Counted from the stretch's first letter, positions 35,633-46,707 are shown. The stretch is 64,000 nucleotides of DNA from Sabellastarte sp. h YS-2021 (GCA_964017235.1 OZ024936.1:89502537-89566536), one strand, 5' to 3'. The notes: generated by a model not told the origin, from the letters alone. Program-made: numbers and translations.

Positions 35633-38208
35633 ATCTCCCGCCGGCCTATAGGCCCGGTACAGGAGATTATAAAATGCCCTCTGTCCGTCCATGCGTCCGT
35701 GCGTCACATTTTTACAAAAGCCTTTCTATCTCTTAAAATATTATAGCTAGAGCTTCCAAATTTGCAGGATAAATTCATCATTGGAAAAACTTGCCTGGGA
35801 ATCTTTTTCGGCTGATTTGGAAAAACAAGATGGCCGCCACGGGTGCTAACAAGATGGCTGCTATGGTTTTGTTTTCAGGTGTTCTGTCATGGGATTTTTT
35901 TCCATTGATTTAGATGGCTGCCATAAGTGTGTTGTTGCACTTTTATATAGCCTGCTTGGTATTTTTCAGACTTAGGTCCATAGCTAAGTGAGTAATATCA
36001 ATGGTGGCTACTTTCAGTAAAGTGCTCATAACTCCAAAATGACTGTATTTAGAGCATTTCTGTAAAATATGTTGTTCAGCTACTTTCTCCATGCCTACAA
36101 GATGATATCATTTTTAGGGTTCTATCTTGATAGCTAAGTGAGTAATAGCTATTTTCTTTTTTTAACAATGACCAAAATAAGTAAGTTGCTTTTATCTTTG
36201 TAACTGTTACTTATAATATTGGTCTCAAATATGTTGTTGAACAACTCCTTCATGTACTATATCATGGTGAGGTTTCCAAGGTGTAGCACCATAGCTAGCT
36301 GAGTAATAGCTACACTAAGTTTAACATTTGACCATTCAGCAAGTCACGTATAACTCAAAAACTATTGGATATAGAGGATTTTTGCCAAATATGTTGTTTG
36401 TCTACTTTTTGATGTACTGTGTCGTGAATTTTCAGAGCTGCAAGTCCATAGCTAACTGAGTAATAGCTACTTTGAAATTTCTTAATTTCAACATTGAATA
36501 AATCACTTATACCTCCAAAACTATTGAATTTAGGGAATTATTGTCAAATATGTTAATCAATTACTTTTTAATGTTCTGTGTCGTGGAAAAGTTTCAGAGC
36601 TGTATTTCCATAGCTAACTGAGTAATGGCTACTTTGAATTTCAACAATGAGTAAATCACTTATAACTCCAAAACTATTAAATTTAGAGAATTATTGTCAA
36701 ATATGTTGTTCACTTACTATTTGATGTACTGTGTCATGGGAAATTTTCACAGCTGTATCTCCATAACTAACTGAGTAATAGCTACTTTGATGGTTCTCCA
36801 TTGAGTAAATCACTTATAACAGCAAAACTATTAAATTTACAGGATTTTTGTCAAATATGTTGTTCATGTACTTTTTAATGTTCTGTGTCATGGCAAAGTT
36901 TCAAAGCTGTAGGTCCATAGCTAACTGAGTAATAGCTGCTGGCATGGTTTCCATTGAGTAAATCGCTTATCACAGCAAAACTGTTGAATTTAAAGGAATT
37001 TTGTCAAATATGTTGTTCACCTACTTTTTGATGTATTGTGTAATGGCAAATTTTGAGACCTGTAGGTCCACAGCTAACTGAGTAATGGCTACTTTGAATT
37101 TCAACAATGAGTAAATCACTTATAACTCCAAAACTATTAAATTTAGAGAATTATTGTCAAACATGTTGTTCACTTTCTATTTGATGTACTGTGTCATGGG
37201 AAATTTTCACAGCTGTATCTCCATAGCTACCTGAGTAATAGCTACTTTGAGGGTTTTCCATTGAGTAAATCACCTTTAACAGCAAAACTGTTGAATTTAG
37301 AGGACTTTTTTTCAAATATGTTCTTCACCTACTTTTTGATGTACTGTGAAATGGCAAATTTTGAGAGCTGTAGGTCCATAGCTAACCGAGTAATAGGTAC
37401 TTTAATGGTTCTCCATTGAGTAAATCACTTATAACAGCAAAACTGTTGAATTTAAAGGATTTTTCTCAGATATGTTGTTTAGCTACTTTTTCATGTACTG
37501 TGTAATGGCAAATTTTGAGACCTGTAAGTCCATAACTAACTGAGTAATAGCTACTTTGATGGTTCTCCATTGAGTAAATCACTTATAACAGCAAAACTAT
37601 TAAATTTACAGGATTTTTGTCAAATATGTTGTTCATGTACTTTTTAATGTTCTGTGTCATGGCAAAGTTTCAAAGCTGTAGGTCCATAGCTAACTGAGTA
37701 ATAGCTGCTGGCATGGTTTCCATTGAGTAAATCGCTTATCACAACAAAACTGTTGAATTTAAAGGAATTTTGTCAAATATGTTGTTCACCTACTTTTTGA
37801 TGTATTGTGTAATGGCAAATTTTGAGACCTGTAGGTCCATAGCTAACTGAGTAATAGCTACTTTGATTTTTGTGGGAAAATGAAAAAGTCTTAACATCTC
37901 GAAAACCGTAAGAGATAGAGCGATTTTGAGTGAATTTTTGAGCCACAGGGTAGTACATGAGTATACTATGCAAAAGGGAAAAAATTCAATTTTCGCCACT
38001 TTGGCGGTTATCTTGGATTTTTAGCAGAAAATAAACATTGAAAATATCTTCGAAATGGTAACAGACAGAGCGATTTCGACCCACAGGGTAGTACAACAGT
38101 ATTCTCTGCCTAGGGAAAAAATGTCATCTTGGATTTTAGTGGAAAATGAAAAATTGTGAATATCTCGCAAAAGATATTTCCTCCCATTTAATGCTCGGCA
38201 GGAGATAC
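35633..38208. mobile_element. Pearl/Helentron-like element with ~155-bp satellite core
   Basis: The 5' edge is a hairpin, ATCTCCCGCCGGCCTATAGG..CGG..AGGAGAT. The 3' edge has GCTCGGCAGGAGATAC. The core (about 35950-37870) is ~12 tandem units of ~155 bp carrying 'CCATAGCTAACTGAGTAATAGCTAC' variants. 36780-37065 and about 37550-37835 are almost identical at a distance of ~769 bp, i.e. a five-unit higher-order step. Non-coding. Confidence 0.7.
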
Positions 38209-38486
38209 ACACCGCGGCAGTGGTCTTATTTTAATTTAAGTTTCAGCATATACTACTAAGGTAGGATTTCACTTGAGAATGCTAACTTTGAGTATATACT
38301 TATGTTGGACTGAGTTTGAGACTGTGACTGACTTTGAGTTTGAGACCGAGTTTGAGATTTTTTTGTGAATACCAGCCCTGTTGCATGACTGAATAGTAAA
38401 GTTATAAATGAAAAACTGGTTTATATTGTTGGTTGGTTTTATTGTAAGAACCAACAACTGGTTATATACTTAACTACTGAGAGCCA

Positions 38487-38535
38487 GGGGCTGATTTCAC
38501 AAAGGGACTTAAGCCCAACTACTCAAAGCCAGAGG
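38487..38535. mobile_element. Orphan TIR end
   Basis: GGGGCTGATTTCACAAAGGG starts here, the same terminus style as 34929 and 60069, but it is cut after ~48 bp by the insertion beginning with TTTT at 38536. Confidence 0.5.
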
Positions 38536-39349
38536 TTTTACCCCACAGCCCTTAAGGGCTGTCGGGGTATTGTTTTCACCCATGGTGTCCGGATGGGCGG
38601 GTGGGCGGTCCGGTGGGCGGCGGGAATTAGTTTGTCCGGGCTGTATCTCAGAAACCGTAAGGTGTAGGAAGTTCATACTTGGCAGGGACATTGGTTGGGG
38701 GGTGTAGGTGTCATGGTCTGACCTTGATTTGACCTTTGACCTTGCTGTAGTGACCTTGAGTTTGAAAATCTTGTCCGGGCTATATCTCGGCAACCATAAG
38801 GTGTAGGAAGTTGATACTTGGCAGGGACATTAGCTAGGGGATGTAGGTGTGCAACGTCATGGTCTGACCTTGATTTGACCTTTGACCTTGCTGTAGTGAC
38901 CTTGACCTATAAAATCTTGTCCGGGCTATATCTCGGCAACCATAAGGTGTAGGAAGTTGATACTTGGTAGGAACATTGGTTAGGAGTTGTAGGTGTGCAA
39001 CATCATGGTGTGACCTTGATTTGACCTTTGACCTTGCTGTAGTGAACTTGACCTATAAAACCTGGTCCGGGCTACATCTTGGAAACCGTAAGGTGTAGGA
39101 AGTTGATACTTGGTAGGGACATTGGTTAGGGGGTGTAGGTGTGCTACGTCATAGTGTGACCTTGATTTGACCTTTGACCTTGCTGTAGTGATCTTGACCT
39201 ATAAAATCTTGTCCAGGCTATATCTCAGAGACTGTAAGGTGTAGGAAGTTTATACTTGTTAGGGTCATTGGTTGAGGGTTTTAGGTGTGCCACATCATGG
39301 TGTAACACTGATTGACCTTTGACCTTGCTGTATTGACCTTTAAAATCTT
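38536..39349 (+). mobile_element. Pearl/Helentron-like element A, ~146-bp tandem units
   Basis: The insertion point is TTTT. The 5' edge is the hairpin ACCCCACAGCCCTTAAGGGC.. (palindrome CAGCCCTTAAGGGCTG). Five units follow, each with GTCCGGGCTATATCTCGG, AAGGTGTAGGAAGTTGATAC and TGACCTTGATTTGACC. The 3' edge present in arrays B and D is missing, so this copy is 3' truncated. Confidence 0.75.
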
Positions 39350-39570
39350 GTTGCACCTTTGGGTCTTTCTGTTGATGCAGATTAAGCACGGTTAAAGTCA
39401 TATTAGAATTCATTAAGAATTTCCTTTTGCAAGTTCCCATTGTAACAGATGGAATTTCATCAAGTGAGCCACAGGCTTTTCTCCAACACCACACATAAGC
39501 ATTCATTGAATGTATTGCCACTTCTGTATGCATGGGTAATATTCAAAACATCCAAACCATAATTCGGCCT

Positions 39571-40021
39571 CAAATGGGTTCCTTTCAGGCATCCATGTTG
39601 GAAGCGTTTCAGTCACTCCGAGAGGAGTTGACCATTAAAAAGAAACCCGAGGTTGAATCCTCGTTTCCTGCTTCCAAACCTGGCTCGTCCAGTAACAATG
39701 CTGCTCATCTGGACCTACCCCCTCTGAGATCTAGTACTAACATTCAGACCGAGGTTATGGATGTGGACTACGGTCCAGCACTCCCTTCTCGTCTAGTACT
39801 CAACCAAGATACCTCGGATCAGTACGTCGCTCCCTCTGAGGTTCATCCGGAAGAGGTCTCGTACTCTCACAAAAAGCAAAGCCATAGGCAGCCAGTTGAT
39901 CTGAGGTCTGCCTCGGACCAACTACATGAAGATTCCGACGAACCTCGGATCCCCTCTTCTAGACCTAAAAAGCACTCTGATAAGAGTAAACACAAATCAA
40001 GGTCTAGATATGTGTCATCTT
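39571..40021 (+). pseudogene. 451-bp gag fragment identical to 47098-47548
   Basis: Every base I compared matches 47098-47548 (offset 7527). It encodes the same MGSFQASMLEAFQSLREELT to SRSRYVSS segment of DIRS gag. Both edges are abrupt: unrelated ATTCGGCCT before and TCGTGGGAG after. The enclosing ORF at 39532-40071 is a chimera of this fragment and unrelated flanks. Confidence 0.85.
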
Positions 40022-40583
40022 TCGTGGGAGACAAACTATTTTACCAAATCTCGGAAACTCCTGATATTTAACCCCGGAAAGTTGCCCGGAAAATAAAAGC
40101 TGTAAAATTCGAAAATATTTACAGGGGATGTAACAAAAAAACTATATCTCTGGGACTACCCAATGAATTTTTGTCAAACAAAAAGCAATGAAACCTACAA
40201 ATTTTTATATTTCAAACAGTATCAATGTCATATTTGTAGCTTAAATACAAAATAAATTTCAATCTAATTGCACTAAAATGAAGTTTGTTGACTGGGGTTT
40301 AGCTTTTAAAAATATTTTTAGCATTTATTTATGTACAGATGCATATTATTTATCAGTATAAAGGAAATTGGATAGTGCTTATATATATTTAAATGTACCT
40401 GAATTACGGGAGAAAAATTATTACTTGCACCCAATTTTCATACAGTGGTACCCCTTTTTGATGAGCTATAAAGTACAAGGTACCCGACGTTTCATAACAC
40501 TAACGCAAACATTGGACTCAGGAAAAAATGATTGGGACTCCATTTTTCAGAGGACATGTAGTCCGTTGGACTCCATATTTTAG
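40022..40583. other. AT-rich segment between gag fragments, unassigned
   Basis: No element ends, splice sites or domains recognised. It separates the orphan gag fragment from the N-terminal gag piece of DIRS element 2, where the left inverted terminal repeat of element 2 would be expected but is absent. Confidence 0.4.
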
Positions 40584-40786
40584 AGGTACTTCGCTAACCC
40601 TGACAACTACTGCCCTACCTGTAGGGAGGCTGGCAAGGGAGACAACCCCTGTGTCACCTTTGAAACTCCCTGTCAAATCTGTACGTCCTTTTCAGATGAA
40701 CAGTTGAAAAAAATCCAGAACAGGAAACGTTATCTTAAAAAGCAAAAAGCAGAAACTAGTTCCAAAGATGATGAACTAGATCTTTT
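40584..40786 (+). pseudogene. N-terminal gag zinc-finger piece of DIRS element 2
   Basis: An open frame from just after a TAG (40581-40583) reads NYCPTCREAGKGDNPC, then CQICTSF and a basic helix KKIQNRKRYLKKQKAE. The CxxC...C...CxxC pattern followed by basic residues is typical of the start of DIRS-type gag. The frame is cut by insertion of DIRS element 1 at TTTT (40783-40786) and the rest of gag resumes at 46949. Confidence 0.7.
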
Positions 40787-40996
40787 ATTTCATAAAAATG
40801 TAAATATACTATACCATATGAAAACACTTGGGTAGGCGTGGCTTGGCGTTCGGTGACCGCCACGTACACCGTACATAGAATTTAAATATATGAGGGGAGA
40901 CCCTCTTTAAACCTATATACTTGCTACCTTTGACCCCTGGTGACCTAATTCACTCTGCCATGCGCAGTAATACAGAAATAGTTCATTCTTTTTGTG
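40783..40996 (+). repeat. Left inverted terminal repeat, DIRS 1
   Basis: Inverse of 46708-46948 over the inner ~165 bp (GGTAGGCGTGGCTTGGCGTT ... TTCATTCTTTTTGTG). Its outer ~50 bp differ from the right repeat but are complementary to 46530-46580, as expected for a DIRS. Confidence 0.9.
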
Positions 40997-41037
40997 GCGG
41001 TTGAACTATCAACAGGCGTTTTGCTACCTTTTTAAAA

Positions 41038-41600
41038 GACCTGCATTTACACGTTTTTGAAGCTCTGTGAGTACTTCTTTGCTGTTTTATTCACTTTTCC
41101 TCCATTTTATTTACCTTTTACTTCAATTTTCTGGTGAATTTATTGTATACTTTGGGCATTATTTACGTATTTCTTCATAATTCGTATTATCGCTCATCTG
41201 GTCACGTGGTGTTAGAATGTCGGATTACCTTTGGAGATATTCATTTCCTTTGTAAATTAATTCTTTTTATGCACTTCTACAGGCATTTTTATTTTAATTT
41301 ACGGTATTCCTTCATTCTTTCAACGAAATTCTTCGTTTCTCCACGTATTTTGACCGTATTGACTGTGCATTGTTTTTCACGTATTTACCTATTTGGTATT
41401 TTCGCTCATCGGGTCACGTGGTGTCAGAATGTTGGACTTCCTTTGGAAATAATCATTTCCGCGGTGAATTAATTCATTTATGCACTTATACAGGCATTAT
41501 AATTCACCTTTTACGGTTTTCCTTCATTTTTTTTACGAAATTCTTCGTTTCACCGCGTATTTTGACCATATTTTTGAGCTTTTTACGAATCATTCACCAG
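41038..41600 (+). repeat. ~213-bp tandem repeat downstream of the DIRS 1 left terminus
   Basis: CGCTCATCTGGTCACGTGGT at 41191 and CGCTCATCGGGTCACGTGGT at 41403 mark two units; partial, more diverged units flank them. Each carries CACGTG, a conserved mini-hairpin (AACGAA, loop ATTC) and the phrase AATTCTTCGTTT. At 41604-41623 a TGACGTCA (CRE-like) sits in an 8-bp hairpin. Position suggests a promoter or untranslated leader; function not shown. Confidence 0.65.
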
Positions 41601-42019
41601 GTCATGTGACGATGACGTCACATCCAAAATGGAGGTCAACCGATCGGTTGTCAGAAAATATTCATTTTCATAGTGATTACAGCATTTCCAGGTTTGTTTA
41701 TACATTCCTTCTACATATTTCTTTGAATATTATTATGTCAGAGCATAATGTGTAATATTTTCAATTGTTAACGCATTTTTCATAGCGTAACATTACGGTA
41801 TCTACTGCCTACCATTCACGGTTCTTTACTTGTTCAGGCCCTTTCATTTGACATTTCTGGAATTCGGATCCTGGTTTCAGTGTTTTGGGGTTCAATTCTG
41901 AGCCTAGGGTCTCCATTTTAGCCTTTCTCCACCTTCAATTTTGGAGGTTGGGGGTTTACGGCTTCTGGGGAGGACTTTGTCTTCCACCTTTTGGAGATCC
42001 ATTTCACTGTTGCTGGTTT

Positions 42020-45000
42020 CCTACATTCCAATTTTATGTCAATTGGTCATTTGGTTTCTCAGTCCATTTTTAGTCCTTTGGCCTCTTTTGTGCCTAGGCT
42101 TCAGTCTAATCAGACTGCTTTTTGGACTGGGATTACCTTCTCAAGACCATTCATGTTCAGGGTCCCTTAGAAGAGTTTATCAGTTGAATCCAACTGATTT
42201 TGCTACTTCCTTAACTCTACTCCATTCATTTTCTAAATCTAGAAAATTTTTGTTTGGGGTTTGGTGGAAATCTTCTGTTACTCAACAGCTTTCTATTGTG
42301 TTTTCACCATTTTTTAGATCTGACGATCAATGGGCACATCTCCCTTTTGGGTATGTTGGGGGTTCCTCTGTCTACAGTTAACCTTTAGGCAGACTTCAGG
42401 AACCCTATTCCAATTTTTTTGTGCCAGTCTGTTGGACTATATGGGTGCTTAGGACTTCATCCTTTAATCTTCTCCTCAGAAGATTTTCAAGCTTCCTGTC
42501 TAACAGAATTAGGGAATAAATTTGACTGCTCTTTTCTTTTGATCAGTCTTATTTTTCTCTAAGTCAACGACTTTTCCAGGCTTAGAAGTTCCTTCATGAG
42601 GCCAGATACTTACTTTCTGTCACTCATTCATTTTGGGATTTTCTTATTCTAAGTTTTGTAGGTTGGGTAATTACCCAATTTTCCTTCTAAAACTTAGTTT
42701 TGCCAAGTACAAAATCCTCTTCAGAGGGTTTTTTGGGTTGACTTCTTCAGGTTTCCGGACCTGGGATCTAGCCTGAAGGGGTTCTTAAGACCTTCTCTTC
42801 CCTAGGTAGAGTTCCTCTGCTATTAGGGGAGATCTGAGATGGACCTTAGGGTCCTTATTTCTGTGGGATTTTTTCCTTCAGTCCTGTTTTGTTGATCACT
42901 TATTCAAGTTGATTGACAAGGCAATACTTTCTCAGTGGTCTTTTTCATCCACCATTCTTTGGACATCTGTTTCAATGGGTCTTCTAGCTACATTTTAGCT
43001 GGTTGATCTATGGCCTTTTTTCAGCCATCTTTGCACTTTATTTTGAGAGATTTCTTTATCCATTTCCCTCACTTGTGCTTAGTCACTTGGTAGGGTTAAT
43101 TGGTCCTTTTTTGGTCTTATGCTGTTTCTTGTGATGTCTCTCTTGGGAGACCATTTCTTCTCACATATAACAGTATAAGCAGAAGGCTTTCATGTGGCCC
43201 TTACTCAAGGTGCCTCTTTTAAGCTATCTGCATTAGCCTCTTGAGGCACACCAATTAGGACCTTTTTTCCTCCCATCCAGGGAGTTTTCTCTCTAACTTA
43301 GTGCTTTTAGGATGTGGTTCCTTTCCAGGTTCCAACATTCTGATGGTGGAATGCCTTCCAGAGGTAGAGGCTCAGCCTCAACCTCTATTATGGTGTCCTT
43401 CAGGAGATAAGAGTGTTGTTTTACTCAAATTTTCACTCTTACTTCCAGATCCCTCCACTTGCCAGTGGGAGGTCAACTGATTCCAGTGGTCTCTCAGATT
43501 CCACTTTCCTGATTCTTTCAGCTCTTCTCTACAGAAGAATGCTGTTCTTTGTCATTCAGTCTCACACTGTCTGTTCACATGAGCAGTTCAAGTATCTTGA
43601 GCTCCTGTTTTCCTGATTTTTCAGGGCATTATCCTTGACAAAGATATACTGGAAACCACAATTAGATTTATATCTTTTCCTGGTTTTCCAGACTATCAGG
43701 ATGCAACTTATCAGTTGATCATTTTCTCAATTGGCCAGTGGACCACTTCTCTTCCTCAATTTGCCTCCTTTCTCTCCTTTGGCTCCTTTGGTTCACTCTT
43801 GCTCATAGTTTTGCTTTTGGGCAAGGTGTACCACTTTGTGGCAATGCCTTATGGTCTAGCCACTAGCCTTTCAGGATTTACTTCCTTAGTCAAGGAAGTA
43901 AGGAAAGTTGGCTTTGAGGTTGGGCATCTCAGTGCACATGTGACTACAAATTGGCTCATTAGAGCCAATAGTTGTCAGAGGCTCTTTTTTCAACTCTATT
44001 AGAGTTGACTTTCATCTTGGAGTGGTTCTTAGCAGGAAGTATTTACATCTGTTTCTTTAACAGGTCTCCTTCCTGGGTCAGGTTCTTAACCTGTTTCTTA
44101 ATTACCTCTCTAACTGGGCTCCTTATTTCTTTTGGCTTCCACTTGGAAGCCGCTTCTTCAAGGTCCCTACACATGACACTTCTTCTGTGTCATCTCAGGA
44201 CACTTGATTTTCCTTCTCAAAGGTGCTCTGGATTTTCCATTCCTTGATCCTTCTATGAAGGTTCATTCAAGATGGTACTATCCTGGGAACTATGTCTTTG
44301 CATACCTCCCTTTAATTCCCTAGTTTTTACATCTACTTTCATGGATGTTTCACTGCGGGGTTTGGGAGTTCTTTGTGCTCTGTGGACCACCTAAGGTCTA
44401 TTTTTGATGTAGCAGTCCAGTCTGTGCATCAGTTCTAGAGCTCATAGCTGTCCTTTTTGCTCAGACATTTGTTCCTCTTTTATCCTTTCATCAAAGGATC
44501 ATCCTTTCAGCCTCAAACAACTCAGATGTCTTGTTCTCAAGACATTTGTTCCTCATTTGTAAGGGATTCTTCAGATAGTCCAGGTAACACTGTTGTCTGG
44601 GCTTTCTTTTTATCAAGACAGCTTCCACTCTTGGGACATGTGTATTTTGGCATCTTTTGCCATTATTTTTACAAGAACAAGTCTGTTCTTCCACCTCATG
44701 TTCCAGGGGCATGAATCTTTGGCAGACCATCTCTGGAGGTCTTTTCTCACCTTTCATATAAGGTGGCCCTTCAATTCTTGGATCTTCAGATGGTAGTCTC
44801 AGACTTCTCATCTTATTTAGATCTCTTTTGCCATGTGATTCAATCACAAGCTGCTCTTACATGTGCCTCCTGTGCTAGATCCTTAGGCTCTGGCAACAGA
44901 TGCCCTGGAGTGTTTTGGTCCGGAGTACTTATTTTACTCCTTCCCTCCTTCAGCTCCTTGTCCCCTATGGCCATGAAGTTAATCAACTTTCAGAGCTGTA

Positions 45001-46320
45001 TCATTATTCTTGTAGCCTTTCCTGGTAATTGCCAGGTTTGGCCTCAAGATCTCCTTTAAGAAAGCCATTGGCTCTTCCTCTTATTCTTTTATAACAATCT
45101 CATCTAGAGTTTTGTTATTTATTTTTATGGAGTTCCTTTCTTCAAGCTTTCTGGCTGAAGTCTCCTTTAACAAGAATTTTCACAGGAGGGGTCTTGGAGG
45201 ATTTTTATCCTCCATAACTGTCTATGAAGCAATGTGGAACTGCTTCAAAAAACTTGTGAGAAACATGGCCACTCTGCTATGCTTCAACTGTCCCATTTAT
45301 TGCTGTTTGTTCCTTTTAAGGAATTATTTTTCAGACAATAGGGATACAGGTCAGCTCTCTCCAGGTACTACTTGGAGTTGGGTTCTTATAGGAGCTAGGA
45401 AGTCTCATTTAGAGCTTCTTTAAGTCCAGAATTAGGGTAGTCGTCACCTACCTGTTTGGTACTTAATCCTTGGTTCTGCAGGCTCTTACCAAGGCTCCTC
45501 TTGAACCTTTTCATTTGCTGAGCCAAGTTTTTCACATTTTAGACAGTCTTTCTTACTCCCTTTCTTTGGGAAGGAGAAGGAGTGATTTTGTTTCCTTTAT
45601 TTAAAGGTTTTCTCTCACTCTTTAGGGATGGCCTAAGTCATCCTTAAGTCAGATCTTACTTTCCTGGCTTAAGCCAGTTATCTTCAGAAGGCTCTTCCTG
45701 CTTTGACTTTTTGTCTTTGGTCAGGATGACTTAGAAGACCTCTCCTTTTTTACAGTCAGATTCCTAAGATACTTTCTATCTAGCTATTCTGACTTAAAAG
45801 GATTTCTTCTTGGTCTTTCTTCTGAAGTCCAAGAGGGTGATATTGCTGCTCAGACAATATCTTTTTGGATAGCACTTTATCCTTTATTCCCTCAATCTCT
45901 GTTCCACAGAGAATGCATCTCTTCATGGTGTCAGGGCTCATCATGTCAGGGCACAGGGGTCTTCCTGGTCCTTTAGGGGTGGAATCCCACTCCTAGTCAA
46001 CATGAGATCCTGCACGTGGAAGAGCCATTCCACTTTTACATCCTTCTATTTTAGGAATGTATTTCCTTCAGAGATGTTGTTCTTAAGAATCTCTTATGAT
46101 TTCTTAAGTGGAGTGGACATCCTTTTCCACTCAGCCATTTCTCTCTCTTCTACTTAAATTCCTCAATTTAAGTCCATCTGAAACTTTTAGTTTCAGAAAA
46201 AGGGGGGTGGCATTTCCCTTTTAGGGAATCTATTCTTCATCTCTATTTTCAGAACCGTGCTTCTTAGTGCCTCTGGGCATGTTCCTATTCTGAGCACAGG
46301 GCATACTTATGCCTTCTCCT
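42020..46320 (+). repeat. Hairpin-dense region: serial short perfect inverted repeats
   Basis: Reading the T-rich plus strand reveals one short hairpin after another, about 60 in 4.3 kb. Examples (arm, loop, span): ATCAGTTG, AATC, 42179-42198; ATTTTCTA, AATC, 42228-42247; AATCTTCT, CCTC, 42466-42485; TTGGGTAATTACCCAA, 42663-42678; TTACTTCCTT, AGTC, 43878-43901; ATTGGCTC, ATTA, 43950-43969; TCAACTCT, ATT, 43990-44008; GGCTTCC, ACTT, 44134-44151; ATCCTTT, CATC, 44482-44499; CAGATGTCTTG, TTCT (one wobble), 44523-44548; AAGAACA, AGTC, 44673-44690; TGGAGGAT, TTTT, 45195-45214; TAGGGGTGG, AATC (one wobble), 45974-45995; ACTTAAATT, CCTC, 46052-46173 region at 46152-46173; TCTGAAACT, TTT, 46177-46197. 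Loops of 3-5 nt dominate; AATC, AGTC, CCTC, TGCC and TTT(T) recur. The underlying sequence is decayed DIRS coding DNA. Confidence 0.85.
43715..44002 (+). pseudogene. Reverse-transcriptase remnant of DIRS 1
   Basis: The translation includes GKVYHFVAMPYGLATS, FTSLVKEVRK and NWLIRANS, which line up with RT motif B and the motif-C region of DIRS elements (compare LPFGLATAPQVF, IVKEV and NWLIRSQS in element 2). The sequence before motif B, where the motif-A aspartate should be, is unrecognisable. The catalytic YxDD-type pair is absent: an Asn (43949-43951) precedes the Trp. Two of the hairpins overlap these codons (43878-43901 and 43950-43969). Non-functional. Confidence 0.7.
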
Positions 46321-46360
46321 TTGAGCTGACCTAATAGGGTGTAGACAGCAGTGCTGAAGT

Positions 46361-46435
46361 TAGTGCAGTGGTTAATGCTACTCACTTAGCTCACTCGAGT
46401 TATTGCTTCAGCACAGAGGTTTTGGGTTCAATTGC
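46361..46435 (+). promoter_or_regulatory. tRNA-like A and B boxes in DIRS 1
   Basis: TAGTGCAGTGG (46361-46371) matches a pol III A box. GGTTCAATTGC (46425-46435) matches a B box except near its end. Spacing is tRNA-like. It lies between the hairpin region and the internal complementary region and may be a small inserted SINE head or an internal promoter. Confidence 0.45.
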
Positions 46436-46529
46436 ATTGCACTAGGAAGTATCCTTTTGTAGCAATTTAACCTTAGGGTGGTTTTCCTCAGTCTGTCTTT
46501 TTCCCACCATCCTTCCATGTGGGCATTCA

Positions 46530-46646
46530 ACCCAAGTGTTTTCATATGGTATAGTATATTTACATTTTTATGAAATAAAATTTCATATTTTTAAATGTAA
46601 AATGCATTTTTATGAATAAAAATGTATATACTTACCATATGAAAAC
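46530..46646. repeat. Internal complementary region, DIRS 1
   Basis: 46530-46580 is the reverse complement of 40783-40833, the left outer end. 46577-46646 is the reverse complement of about 46879-46948, the right outer end. They overlap in AAAA, matching the TTTT at both element ends. In DIRS elements this region templates completion of the circular intermediate. Confidence 0.9.
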
Positions 46647-46707
46647 AGCAAATCACCCTCCCGCCTGCCCCGCTTTTAAAGACCTTTTTCCAGCATTTAT
46701 GTTTATT

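Larger units (their letters stand above)
34929..38378. mobile_element. 3.45-kb TIR element (GGGCTGGTATTCAC) with nested repeats
   Basis: The left end GGGCTGGTATTCACAAAAAA is mirrored at the right end, with arms made of CTCAAACTCAGTCTCA / TGAGTTTGAGACCGAG words. Between the arms lie a CTCCGCC-type repeat (35141-35567) and a tandem-repeat element (35633-38208). No transposase. Confidence 0.8.

Noticed and set aside
41885..45423. Many hydrophobic ORFs on the plus strand, looking like membrane proteins
   Set aside because: The region is T-rich, so any frame is Phe/Leu/Ser-rich. Only the RT trace near 43.8-43.98 kb is homologous to a known family.
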